DNA of 64,000 nucleotides from Adhaeribacter terrigena (GTDB taxonomy: Bacteria > Bacteroidota > Bacteroidia > Cytophagales > Hymenobacteraceae), in the NCBI RefSeq assembly GCF_016623615.1, contig NZ_JAEHFX010000010.1, positions 62,001-126,000 of the forward strand, read 5' to 3'. Below are positions 1-9,579 of this stretch, one piece after another. Positions within the stretch are counted from its first letter, which is position 1, and each line of letters begins with the position of its first letter. The position numbers and the translations under genes were made by a program. A model generated the notes under the pieces. The model was not told the DNA's origin and did no database searches. It saw only the letters and a program-made list of their open reading frames with translations.

Positions 1-1256
1 TTTTCAAAAATGATAGCATTTGCATCAGCCGCCAGCAAGCGGTGAGCCCGGCCCAGGTTGGCAGCGGTATTCTGGAATATCACGGCCCCGGAAATAGAGG
101 CAGTTGCACCGGTTCTTAAACAAAGCTCTAACGGATCGTTGCTATCAATAATGAGGCTGCTGCCGGTTCCAACCACCAGATCAGTAGAATTTCCGCCCGC
201 TAAAGTTAATGTTTGCGTTGCTCCGGTTGCGGCCTTCAGGGTTAAATTGGTATTATTAGAAACCTGTATCTGTCCAACTTCCTGCGTAGTTACATTACTG
301 AGCAATACATTCCCTCCTGCGTTAAAATTCAATATATCAATTGCCCGAACACAATTGCGGATCGGGTTCCAGTTGGCCGGATCTAAAAAATCGGTAGAAA
401 CGGAACCATTCCAGTTGTAAATGATAACTGACAGCGCAGGCGCAGCAGGAACGTAAAAATTATCGAAATAAGCCGTTACGTTGGCTGTTCCATGGTTATA
501 AGCGGCGCCTGTAAAATTCAGGTTTAAGCTGGTATAGGTTTGATCCGTAACGGTAAGCGCAGGCGTTGAAATGGAAATCGGATCAGCAAAAACCCCGTTA
601 TCGTTTCGCACTTGCAGGCTCCATGTTTTAGAGCAGGGCTCGAAGCTAACTTTCACGCTGTAATATGCTGTTTCCAGGATCTCAGCAGAAGCTAAAATAG
701 TGGTGATATTGGAATTAGCCGCGAGGCCGTTTTTGAACCGTACCAGTTTTACCGGGTCAGGCGAATTGGCATTTCCGATGATGATCGCATAGCCACTGGC
801 ATCGGGATCATTAAAATTTGCTTTGGTTGCGCCTAAAATATATGCTATGCCGTAGGTAGTTGCCCCGAATCCGGATGTTCCGCTGCGGCTCTGCCGGAAG
901 TTAAATGCCCAGGTCAGTTCCGAAGAGGCCTGGTTAAAAACAGTCGCGTACCTGTTGGAGGCGTCGAAAGAAACCTGCTCCAGGCCCGAAGAACCAACAG
1001 CGGCATTGTTGAAGCTGCCCAGAACAAGCATGTTGTTTTCGATCCGGGCGCGGTAATCGTTTGCGCCGGCGGTTTCAGTTTCCTGCCAAGGGGTAGTGCC
1101 GCCGCTGGAGGGAGTTGCTAAAACAAGCGAATTTACCCGGTTAAAATCATCTAACTTTGTGGTAATATTCTGCGCTGATACACTGAAATTCAGCACAAAT
1201 GCAAGGAAAACTAATGCCGGATGCTTTACTATGAATTTTACCTGGAACTTCTTCAT
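1..1256 (-). CDS. Secreted surface protein, C-terminus cut by window edge
   Basis: The reading frame opens at the ATG at 1254-1256 and stays open off the left edge, so only about 418 N-terminal residues are seen. It starts MKKFQVKFIVKHPALVF and has a hydrophobic signal peptide ending near SVSAQ, around residue 29. The mature part is Ser/Thr/Asn/Gly-rich beta-type sequence: a lectin-like beta-sandwich region (about residues 30-240), then a repetitive stretch (VGQIQVSNNTNLTLKA and similar) resembling T9SS-secreted adhesins. A C-terminal sorting domain is expected but lies outside the window. No enzymatic motif was found. It is the first of three adjacent minus-strand secreted proteins. Function beyond secretion is unknown. 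Confidence 0.75.
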   Translation of the reverse strand, partial: MKKFQVKFIVKHPALVFLAFVLNFSVSAQNITTKLDDFNRVNSLVLATPSSGGTTPWQETETAGANDYRARIENNMLVLGSFNNAAVGSSGLEQVSFDASNRYATVFNQASSELTWAFNFRQSRSGTSGFGATTYGIAYILGATKANFNDPDASGYAIIIGNANSPDPVKLVRFKNGLAANSNITTILASAEILETAYYSVKVSFEPCSKTWSLQVRNDNGVFADPISISTPALTVTDQTYTSLNLNFTGAAYNHGTANVTAYFDNFYVPAAPALSVIIYNWNGSVSTDFLDPANWNPIRNCVRAIDILNFNAGGNVLLSNVTTQEVGQIQVSNNTNLTLKAATGATQTLTLAGGNSTDLVVGTGSSLIIDSNDPLELCLRTGATASISGAVIFQNTAANLGRAHRLLAADANAIIFE

Positions 1257-1353
1257 ACCTTAGATGTTAAATTTAAATTCAAAGCATCAAATGAAGACAA
1301 GCCTAAATAAGTTCCTTCTATGTTATTATAATGTGAATAATTAATCCCAAACA

Positions 1354-1384
1354 AAAAGCCCGGTACTATAACGTACCGGGCTTT
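1354..1384 (-). terminator. Intrinsic terminator after the 1699-aa surface protein
   Basis: A perfect hairpin, AAAGCCCGGTAC / GTACCGGGCTTT with a 6-nt loop, lies 30 bases past the stop codon of the gene at 1414. It is followed on the minus strand by an A/T-rich tract. Confidence 0.85.
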
Positions 1385-1413
1385 CGACTTTTTTAAGCAA
1401 TTATCCTACCGTT

Positions 1414-4400
1414 TTATCTGGCAGTTTTTATCACCTTCTTCAGGAATTGCGTTTTATCTGTTACGATCATAACCTGGTAAGTACCCGCTGGTAAATGCGT
1501 AAGGTCCAGTTCAACTGTTTTGGTATTGACGATCTTTTTTAATCCAACAACCTGCCCCAATACGTTCATTACTTTAACTTCAGTTTCGCCAGTTTCGGGC
1601 AAACTGATCGTCAGGTTACCAGCCGTCGGGTTCGGATATAGGTGGATATCGAGGGCTTTGGTATTTCGGTTCACCTGTTCGATCTTCGAATAAACAATGG
1701 TTCCATCCAGGTCAACTTGTTTCAGGCGGTAATAAGCTACTCCTGACATCGGGTTTTGATCGGTGAAAGCATAGCGTTTTAAGGTCTGGCTGTTGCCTAT
1801 AGCTTTTTCAGTACCAATGGTTTCGAAGTTACGGGCATCGTGGCTGCGCTCAATTTCGAAGTGGCTGCTGTTCTTCTCCGAAGCAGTTTCCCAGGTTAAA
1901 GCAGTAGCGTTTTCTTTCGCTTTAGCCGTGAAGCTTAGTAATTCTACGGGTAGCGGGTTAACACCACGTTTTAAACTACCAAGCATGAAATCGGAGAAAG
2001 TAGAGAACGTATCTGAAACGATCGTTCCACCGTTAGCTGTAGGGTTTGCAATGGCATTCAGGTTTATGGGGTTAGCGCCGTTGCTGTATTTCACAATGGT
2101 AAGTTTAGCGGGATCGGTTACTACATCGTCCGTAGCGTAAGTAAGCTGTACTTTTGCCGTCACTCTTGCTGTACCGGTTTTTGTAATATTGAAATAGCGG
2201 ATCTTTGAGATATTTTTCACTCCGGTAGCCATGGTGGTATCATTCGGTACAAAGGCTTGCTCGATCTGTTCGGCAGTGTAAATATTTTCACCCGTTCCCT
2301 GCGATTGGATGTTGAGTTCAATTGGTCGGCCATTAGCACCCTTTCCAATCGGGAAGTTCAGAAGCTTTGGTGCGGTAACTTTATAAGCCAATGGACCATG
2401 CACGAAACTGGTAGCAGACTCAGGCGATAAAACAGAACCAGTAGCTGGAATGGTAAGCAAATTAGTAGTAGTAATTAATTTACCCTGGTTTAAGGTTAGC
2501 GTAGAAACTTCAACGTTTTTATTCAAGGTTACGCCATTCGGGTTATTTATCGTTAAGCTGGCGAAAGCATTTGGTAATCCGTTACCGGAATTCTGAGCCG
2601 TTGTGCCGTTGTAAATATAATTTGCGTTGGTGTTATAGTTCCGGGCTGTAGTAACCAAAATGTTTCCACTTGGAGTTCCCAGAGGAGTAATACCATTGGC
2701 CGAGCCAATTCCCAAGGTTGCTCCATTAGCTAAAGTAAAAGTTCCGGCGCCAGCTACTGTAAAATTATCGGTATTTAAGTGTCCGTTAACTATTAAGCTA
2801 CGACCTGTTGCTACTAAAAAGTCGGAAGCTAAGTTTAGCTGCGCATTTGATGCAATAGTCCAGTTAATCAAACTATTCGTATTTACTGAACTGATATTGA
2901 TCGATTTATTTGTCCCTGTAAAAGTAAAAGCTACAGGATTTCCACCATTGTCTTGTTTAAATGTACCCAGCACTTGCAAATTACCACCCAAACTTACAAC
3001 ATATGACCCTGACCCACCATTACTTGCATTTAAAGTTGTGTTGCTGGAGACGGTTAAATCTCCATCGATGGTCAAGGAATAACTTGCATTGCCTGACAAT
3101 CTCAGTTCTCTACCATTTGTGTTTTGAACTTCAAAATTCCCTTTAATTCTGGTAGGTAAAAAGCCCGTTAAATTCATGGTGGTTCCCTGAGTAGAACAGT
3201 TCCAGATAAAATTACCAAAGCTTTGGGTTAATCCTAAACCTGCCGAACCAGAACCAATATTATTTATCGTTAGAATTTCTACCGTTGAACCGGCATTCCA
3301 GTTTGCAGTTGGGATAACTCCAAAACCAGATGAAGGCTCATGTTTATAATAAGAACCTGCATTAAAAAAGATCGGATTAGAGGTTGAATTTAGTGTTCCG
3401 GATTTGCGCATAGTACCGTTTACAATCACTTCTGAGGCCGCTGTTAAAGTTAATGAACCAGTAACTTTAACTGTTCCGCTAATCAGCAAATCGGTACCAT
3501 TACCATCTGCAAGCGTTAAATCTACCCCGGAATTAATGGTTAATATACCGCCTGACTGCACCGTAAGCTCATCTGCCGCTACATTAGCAGTTACAATAAC
3601 TTCATGCGGATTCATTACGGTAATGGCACCTGCTGCATCTGAAGGTAAATCTGAGGCATTGGTTACAGGAAGCCAGCTAATACCATCTAAAGATCTTTCC
3701 CAGGTTTCGCTGCCAGTAGCAATGTTGTTCCAGTTACCTGAGTTTCTGGAACGGTATACAAATTGATCTGGCCCAAGAGTTACATCAAATGGGTTACTAG
3801 TTGCGCTCAGGCTCGGGTTTGAGATCAAGGCAGATAGCGTTACACCGGTGCCTGTGGTACTGAATTTTATAGTACCGAAAGAAAATAAACCAGAAGCATT
3901 GGCGGTTGCAGTTAAAGGACTTCCAGTAAGCGTGGCGCCGGTAGCCGTTATGGAAACGGTGCCATCCAGATCGCGGTTATTATTACCATCAACTATTTCT
4001 AGCGTAACCGCCGGCGATATATTGGTATTGGAAGCCACAGACAAAGGTGGCTGTTGTACAAATCTTAACGTGGTGCCTGCAACAATAATTTTATTTTCGC
4101 CGCCTGCCACAGGAGAAGAGAGGCTGAAGGTTTTGAAAGCGGAAGAAGTATTTCCCGAAACAGTTGTAGCATTCCCATTGGTAATGGTAAACTGTAACTG
4201 AGCGTTATCAGTAACAGAATTTTTGAACGTTAAAACCAAGGTTACATCTTCAGTACTGCCATCTGCTGCCGAAATGGCGTTGGCTCCGGTGGTTGGCAAA
4301 CCGGTAAATACAATGGTATTTCCGCTTGCCGCACCTGCGTTACTTACTAAGATATTTCCTTTAAATAGAGCTGCAGCCTGAATATTGGTCGTTCCTGAAA

Positions 4401-6486
4401 CGGAGCTAAAAGTAAGTGCCGAAACTGTAGTAGCAACATCATCAGCGTCCGTCGCACCGCCACCATCGCGAACGGTAAAACCATAAACGGCTAAGCCATC
4501 GGATAAGGAATTGATCGATGCCGCCTGGTAAAGCCGGTAATCGATATTGGTTGGATAAGTAAAACCGGTAGTTGCCACGATATCAGAGGCTGAATTCGGC
4601 GTTCCGGTTCCCGTTAAGTTAATCACATAAGGGCTTTGCGAAGGATCGCTGCTGGTTATAGTTAGGGAACCGGTACGTACTCCTGCTGCAGTTGGCTTAA
4701 AACGAACGCTAACAGTGGTAGTAGTACTTCCAACTGGAACTGAACTTGCCGGACTTGCTGTAATTTCAAAATCGCCGGTTATGGAAGCAGCTATAGTTGT
4801 TAGATTGGCATTCCCGGTATTGCCAATGGTAAAACTAATTGGAGTTCCAGTGGTTGAACCAACCACCAAGGCAGTTCCGAATGTATAGCCCCCCCCGTTA
4901 GTAATGGTATTACTTCCCTGCTTAAAAGTCATTACCGGTGCCGGCGTAGTTACATCAAAAGGACTGCTATTTATTGTCCAATCGTTACTTATGCTGCGGC
5001 TTGCGGCAAGCGTAACTCCAGTTCCTGCCGTGGTAAAAGTAAGGCCAGAAAAAGTGGCAAGCCCACTGGCCGGTGTTGCTGAAACCAGCGAACCCGTTAA
5101 AGCCGCGCCTGAAGCGGCAACTTCCACCGCAGTAACGAAATCCAGATCGCGGTTCCCGTTGGCATCGGTTGCCTCTATGGTTACGGCCGGCGTAATTGTG
5201 GTATTGGTTGAGACCGTAGCCGGTGGTTGCTGCACAAATTTAAGCTGGGAAGCGGTAACTTCTATTCGATTGTTATCACCTGTTATTGAACTGGTGGCTG
5301 CTCCGGCATTTGCAGCGACAAAATTAGATCCTGCTGCATTGGTAGTAGTTCCGGATATGGTAAAAGAGAATTGGGTATTATCAATTACAGTAGTTTTATA
5401 AGTAGCTCTTAAACTTAAAGATTTAGCGCTCTCATCTGCTGCAGCAATATTTAAGTTTGAAAAAGTAATGGTTGCGCCGGCGGGAACCTCCGCAAGTTCA
5501 GAAGTGCCATCATAAAGGGCTATTCTTTCAAAAACGCTGGCATTTGAAACTGCAAAAGTCAGGGAATTTACGATTGTTCCCACCTGATCCGGATCCATTA
5601 AATCATTACCCCCATCCTGAATATCAAATTTAAAAATCTCCGGATGCGAAGCTAAAACATCATTGCCTGTATTTGAGGCATAATTGATGTCGGTTGGGTA
5701 GGTGAAGGTGGAATTTGCAATAATATTCGACTCTGAGGAATTTGCGTTTATAGGCGCTAAAGTTGGAGTTAACACCAAATTATCTAAGCCTAAAGCCTGA
5801 CCATTTGAACTACCGCCATTTCCTACGTGAGACCACCTTAAATAATAAAATGCATCATTAACAATGTTTACACTAGTTAAAGTAACATTTTTTGAAACTG
5901 AAACTGGAGGATTATATACAGTGGTAATGTTGGCATCTGCTGGAAAATTTTGGTCCCCACCAGATTGAGCTATCCAATTTATACCATCTGTACTAACGTA
6001 GAAATTCCAGTCAAAAGCTCGGGTACCGGAACGGTATTTTTCAATATCAAAGTTTATGTTTAAGTCTTGGATAGTAGATCCGGTTGTATTTTTTACCTGA
6101 ACTAAAATATGCCGTGGAGATGAAACTGATCCACTTGTAAGAAAACCTATTGCTCGATCTGTAGATGAAGAATTAACACCATTAGCAAAATTATAATCCC
6201 CAGAGGCAGTATTAATTATACCAGTCCCGCTAGTACCAGCAGAGACTGTTGTATTTGATGTAGTTGTACCGGTGAAAGAGGTATTTGAAGTATTAGAAAA
6301 TTTAAAGCCTGCTGGTAAAGCAGCAGTAGCAGTATTTCCAAGCCCATTAAAATTCTGGTTAACTGGAGAAGAACTACTTATAAGCAACTGCGTCCATCCC
6401 ACTTGCGGCATTAAGCAAAAAACCAACCCCATTATCCAAACGCTATGTTTTAAACGGGCAAAACTCTTGTGTAAAAGGTACTCCAT
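1414..6486 (-). CDS. Very large multidomain T9SS-secreted surface protein
   Basis: About 1690 residues. The ATG at 6486 (MEYLLHKSFARLKHS) is preferred because it gives a normal signal peptide ending near VGWTQ; an ATG nine codons upstream (6513) would give an overlong n-region. In order: a choice-of-anchor-like beta-sandwich, two copies of a TFTYPTDINY/TGFTYPTNIDY-type unit each followed by a KFVQQPP/RFVQQPP unit, a choice-of-anchor D-like domain (VRFKPTAAGVRTGSLTITSS), a long repetitive beta-helix-like region, and an LPVELLSF domain (about 1510-1605). It ends in a type A T9SS sorting domain (YPNPTAGNL... to the end). It is probably a cell-surface adhesin or matrix protein. No catalytic motif was seen. 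The C-terminal 100 residues are nearly identical to those of the next gene. Confidence 0.85.
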   Translation of the reverse strand: MEYLLHKSFARLKHSVWIMGLVFCLMPQVGWTQLLISSSSPVNQNFNGLGNTATAALPAGFKFSNTSNTSFTGTTTSNTTVSAGTSGTGIINTASGDYNFANGVNSSSTDRAIGFLTSGSVSSPRHILVQVKNTTGSTIQDLNINFDIEKYRSGTRAFDWNFYVSTDGINWIAQSGGDQNFPADANITTVYNPPVSVSKNVTLTSVNIVNDAFYYLRWSHVGNGGSSNGQALGLDNLVLTPTLAPINANSSESNIIANSTFTYPTDINYASNTGNDVLASHPEIFKFDIQDGGNDLMDPDQVGTIVNSLTFAVSNASVFERIALYDGTSELAEVPAGATITFSNLNIAAADESAKSLSLRATYKTTVIDNTQFSFTISGTTTNAAGSNFVAANAGAATSSITGDNNRIEVTASQLKFVQQPPATVSTNTTITPAVTIEATDANGNRDLDFVTAVEVAASGAALTGSLVSATPASGLATFSGLTFTTAGTGVTLAASRSISNDWTINSSPFDVTTPAPVMTFKQGSNTITNGGGYTFGTALVVGSTTGTPISFTIGNTGNANLTTIAASITGDFEITASPASSVPVGSTTTTVSVRFKPTAAGVRTGSLTITSSDPSQSPYVINLTGTGTPNSASDIVATTGFTYPTNIDYRLYQAASINSLSDGLAVYGFTVRDGGGATDADDVATTVSALTFSSVSGTTNIQAAALFKGNILVSNAGAASGNTIVFTGLPTTGANAISAADGSTEDVTLVLTFKNSVTDNAQLQFTITNGNATTVSGNTSSAFKTFSLSSPVAGGENKIIVAGTTLRFVQQPPLSVASNTNISPAVTLEIVDGNNNRDLDGTVSITATGATLTGSPLTATANASGLFSFGTIKFSTTGTGVTLSALISNPSLSATSNPFDVTLGPDQFVYRSRNSGNWNNIATGSETWERSLDGISWLPVTNASDLPSDAAGAITVMNPHEVIVTANVAADELTVQSGGILTINSGVDLTLADGNGTDLLISGTVKVTGSLTLTAASEVIVNGTMRKSGTLNSTSNPIFFNAGSYYKHEPSSGFGVIPTANWNAGSTVEILTINNIGSGSAGLGLTQSFGNFIWNCSTQGTTMNLTGFLPTRIKGNFEVQNTNGRELRLSGNASYSLTIDGDLTVSSNTTLNASNGGSGSYVVSLGGNLQVLGTFKQDNGGNPVAFTFTGTNKSINISSVNTNSLINWTIASNAQLNLASDFLVATGRSLIVNGHLNTDNFTVAGAGTFTLANGATLGIGSANGITPLGTPSGNILVTTARNYNTNANYIYNGTTAQNSGNGLPNAFASLTINNPNGVTLNKNVEVSTLTLNQGKLITTTNLLTIPATGSVLSPESATSFVHGPLAYKVTAPKLLNFPIGKGANGRPIELNIQSQGTGENIYTAEQIEQAFVPNDTTMATGVKNISKIRYFNITKTGTARVTAKVQLTYATDDVVTDPAKLTIVKYSNGANPINLNAIANPTANGGTIVSDTFSTFSDFMLGSLKRGVNPLPVELLSFTAKAKENATALTWETASEKNSSHFEIERSHDARNFETIGTEKAIGNSQTLKRYAFTDQNPMSGVAYYRLKQVDLDGTIVYSKIEQVNRNTKALDIHLYPNPTAGNLTISLPETGETEVKVMNVLGQVVGLKKIVNTKTVELDLTHLPAGTYQVMIVTDKTQFLKKVIKTAR

Positions 6487-6692
6487 ATAATTCAAATTAA
6501 TTTTTGCATGCAAACAAATAGTAACATTAAATAAGATACAGAAAATTATGCTTATTTTACCATTTTACAAATTTAATTGTAAAAATATTTACAATTGTTA
6601 TGACTGTGTTAAATTATAGGAAATATTGGTGAAAATAACAATTATGCATGTGAACAGGCTATGGCGAGCCTGTCACTGCTTTCAGCGCAAAA

Positions 6693-6720
6693 AAAAAAGC
6701 GCCCTAAATAGAGCGCTTTT
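6693..6720 (-). terminator. Intrinsic terminator after the 832-aa T9SS protein
   Basis: AAAAGCGC and GCGCTTTT arms surround a short loop 20 bases past the stop at 6742. A run of T follows on the minus strand. Confidence 0.8.
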
Positions 6721-6741
6721 AAGAATGTTATTTAAAGGCTA

Positions 6742-9240
6742 TTAAAACCCTGCTTTCAAAAATTTAAGATTGATGGTCTTGTTATTTGAATCGATGATTA
6801 CCTGATAAACACCATTTGGCAAGTGCGCGATATCAAAACCTGTACGAATATTTTCTTTAGCACTGTAAACCTCCTGGCCCAATACGTTCAGCATTCGAAC
6901 ATTAGAGATTTCAGCTGAAGTCTGAAGATAAAGTCTGCCAGCCGTTGGGTTCGGATATAGTTGGATATCCTGGGCTTTGGCATTTCGGTTCACCTGTTCA
7001 ATCTTCGAATAAGCAATAGTACCGTCCAGGTCAACTTGTTTCAGGCGGTAATAAGCTACTCCTGACATCGGGTTTTGATCGGCAAAAGCATAGCGTTTAA
7101 AGGTCTGGCTGTTGCCCATAGCTTTTTCAGTACCAATGGTTTCAAAGGTGCGGGCATCGTGACTGCGCTCAATTTCGAAGTGGCTGCTGTTTTTCTCCGA
7201 AGCAGTTTCCCAGGTTAAAGCAGTAGCGTTTTCTTTGGCAGCAACTTTAAAGCTCAACAGTTCTACCGGAAGCGGGTTAGTACCACCTTTTTTGTTGGCC
7301 AATACGAAATCAGAGAAATTATCGAAAAAGTCGGAAGTAATGGTTCCGTCTGAAGAAGCAGTAGCCAGAATATCAGCCCATTTATTTACACTGTTGTATT
7401 TGGCAATCGTGAGCTTCTGATAGTCGGTAACCATATCGTCGGAAGCATACATGAGCTTAATCTGCGCGGTAACGTCTGCATTGGTACTCTTATCGATCTT
7501 GAAATAACGAATCTTAGAGATATTGGCGATCGAAGATGGCAAGGAATCATTAGCAGGATAAGTATAAGCCTGCTCAAACTGCTCGGCTGTGTAGGTGGTT
7601 GAAATCGGGTCGAGTTGAAAAACGGATAATTCGATCGGGCGGTATTTGCCGTTTTTGCCAATCGGGAAATTCAGCACGATCAGATCATCAAAATTATTGA
7701 TATCTACCGTGTGGGCCATCGGACCACTCACGTAACTTACCTTATCTAACGACGGCATTACTACCGTTGCATTGCTGGCCATGGTAAGTTTATTAGCAGT
7801 AGTGGCTGTAATAATTCCCTCGGCCATTTCAAGAGTACCCGTTACTAAAACCGGTGCTGACAATCTTAAGCCTGCTACATTATTTACTTTTAGTTTGCTG
7901 ATAGAAGCCGGTAAAGCATTGCCGGTAAACTGGGCAACTGTTCCGTTATAAATATAGTTGGCTGATGGTGAAAAAGTGCGCGTACCACCAACTTTCACGG
8001 TGCCCGTAGAACCCGTGGTAATGCCCGAAGCATGCCCAATAGATAGCGTGGCACTGCTATTTAATGAAAAATCGCCGTTACCCAGGAACGAATAAGCATT
8101 CGCGTTCAGAGCACCATTCACATCGAACGTAGAAGTAACTCCACCCGATTGCGCTTCAGGCACAGTAATGTCGGAGCCCAGGGAAATATTAGCATTTGCA
8201 CCAATTATGTATTTGGCACTATACAAATGGTTAGTAGAGGTATTTTGCAGCAGGCCGGTTCCGGTAAAGTGCAGATTTAATGGCGTGGCAATTTTATTAT
8301 TCCGGAATGCACCTCCGTTTTTAACCTGCATGCCTTCTCCGATTGTCAGGTTAAACACACCACCGCTGGGCGTACCGGATGAAGCAAAAACCAGATCGGC
8401 ATTTCCACCGGAAACGATCAGATTCTTGCCAATACTTAAGTTATAAGTGGCGTTTGAGCTTAAAATAAGCGCAGAACCCGAAGAGCCGGCCGTACCGGTA
8501 CCCGTTGAAAGTACTTCAAAGTTACCCTGCACATTGGTAATTACACCTCTCAGATCAACATTACTGGTGTTGCCGGTGGTATTCCATTTTACATTACCGA
8601 AATTCTGGGCAAATCCCCGGGTTTGATAATCGGCTAATGTCAGGCCTGAAAATACGCCGGTCATTTTGAACTCAATCTCAGAATTTGCATCCCAGGTAGC
8701 CAGTGGTACTGTTCCTAGCGTTGCATTATAAACGTGTTCGTATTTTCCGTAGGCGTTTACTTCAAAGTTTGAAGAAACCGTAACATTGCTAGGATTTTTA
8801 TAGGTGATCGTGCCACCATAATTCCTGAAAATCCCTTGTTTGCCATCAACGCCCTGTACCACTATTCTGTCGGTGGAAGGAGCAACATAGACATTCATGT
8901 TTTGTCCGGAAGGTAACTCCAATACGCCACCTGGCTTAATAATGATCTGGTCCACATTGTTAGTATAGTCATACGTTACCGTGTGCCCATCGCTGATTTC
9001 AATGTTCTCAGCATTTCTATTCGGAATAGTTCCGCCCGGTGCAAGAGCCGTAAATACAGTAGGCGTATTTTTGTGTGCTCTTGCCCAAGTATTGGTATTG
9101 TTCCAAGCGCCCGAATTTATAGACCTATAAATGTAATCGGTTTGTGCTTCCGCCATGTTCATGGTAAGCATAGGAATTATTCCGGCAAGACTTAATTTAA
9201 AGAGTTTCTTTAAATTTTTAAAAGGTAGCTTTTGCATCAT
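6742..9240 (-). CDS. T9SS-secreted surface protein (paralog of neighbour)
   Basis: 832 residues with a signal peptide ending near MAEAQ (residue 32). The body is Asn/Thr/Gly-rich repetitive beta sequence (NYIYNGTVAQFTGNALP, TSTNHLYSAK and similar) that parallels the downstream 1699-aa protein. Next come an LPVELLSF domain (about 657-755) and a C-terminal sorting domain (YPNPTAGRLYLQ to the end). The protein begins MMQK, so either Met could start. It is probably an outer-surface protein attached through T9SS. The C-terminal LPVELLSF domain shares over 90 percent DNA identity by eye with the neighbour, while the N-terminal halves are much more diverged, suggesting gene conversion or domain duplication. 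Confidence 0.85.
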   Translation of the reverse strand: MMQKLPFKNLKKLFKLSLAGIIPMLTMNMAEAQTDYIYRSINSGAWNNTNTWARAHKNTPTVFTALAPGGTIPNRNAENIEISDGHTVTYDYTNNVDQIIIKPGGVLELPSGQNMNVYVAPSTDRIVVQGVDGKQGIFRNYGGTITYKNPSNVTVSSNFEVNAYGKYEHVYNATLGTVPLATWDANSEIEFKMTGVFSGLTLADYQTRGFAQNFGNVKWNTTGNTSNVDLRGVITNVQGNFEVLSTGTGTAGSSGSALILSSNATYNLSIGKNLIVSGGNADLVFASSGTPSGGVFNLTIGEGMQVKNGGAFRNNKIATPLNLHFTGTGLLQNTSTNHLYSAKYIIGANANISLGSDITVPEAQSGGVTSTFDVNGALNANAYSFLGNGDFSLNSSATLSIGHASGITTGSTGTVKVGGTRTFSPSANYIYNGTVAQFTGNALPASISKLKVNNVAGLRLSAPVLVTGTLEMAEGIITATTANKLTMASNATVVMPSLDKVSYVSGPMAHTVDINNFDDLIVLNFPIGKNGKYRPIELSVFQLDPISTTYTAEQFEQAYTYPANDSLPSSIANISKIRYFKIDKSTNADVTAQIKLMYASDDMVTDYQKLTIAKYNSVNKWADILATASSDGTITSDFFDNFSDFVLANKKGGTNPLPVELLSFKVAAKENATALTWETASEKNSSHFEIERSHDARTFETIGTEKAMGNSQTFKRYAFADQNPMSGVAYYRLKQVDLDGTIAYSKIEQVNRNAKAQDIQLYPNPTAGRLYLQTSAEISNVRMLNVLGQEVYSAKENIRTGFDIAHLPNGVYQVIIDSNNKTINLKFLKAGF

Positions 9241-9527
9241 AGTAGATTGAACGTTAATTGCACTTTGGGTTAATAAATCAGATTGCTAAGTAATTGAATT
9301 AAAGAGTAAAAGATTCAATTTTACAACAAACAATTAATTGCATTATTTGCACATAAAATTTTATGTAAATTTTGCAAATTATTTAACAAAGCAAAGCTAC
9401 TTAATAAAAAACATCATTCAGCAACATATTAGAACAATATAATACTTTCCTGATATATTGCTTTTTACATTTTATATTATATCATTTTATATTTTATTGA
9501 TATTTTACGAATAGGCTGAAACAAAAA
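9241..9527. other. AT-rich intergenic region, no gene
   Basis: The stretch upstream of the T9SS gene is very AT-rich and contains many stop codons in all frames. It presumably holds the promoter of the gene starting at 9240, but no clear TAnnTTTG box was identified. Confidence 0.6.
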
Positions 9528-9555
9528 AAAGCAGGACTTTTTAAAGTCCTGCTTT
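9528..9555 (-). terminator. Intrinsic terminator after purF
   Basis: A 13-bp perfect stem AAAGCAGGACTTT / AAAGTCCTGCTTT with a 2-nt gap lies 25 bases past the purF stop. It is flanked by A and T runs, so it could act in both directions. Confidence 0.9.
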
Positions 9556-9579
9556 AGATTAGATTTTTACTATATACAA

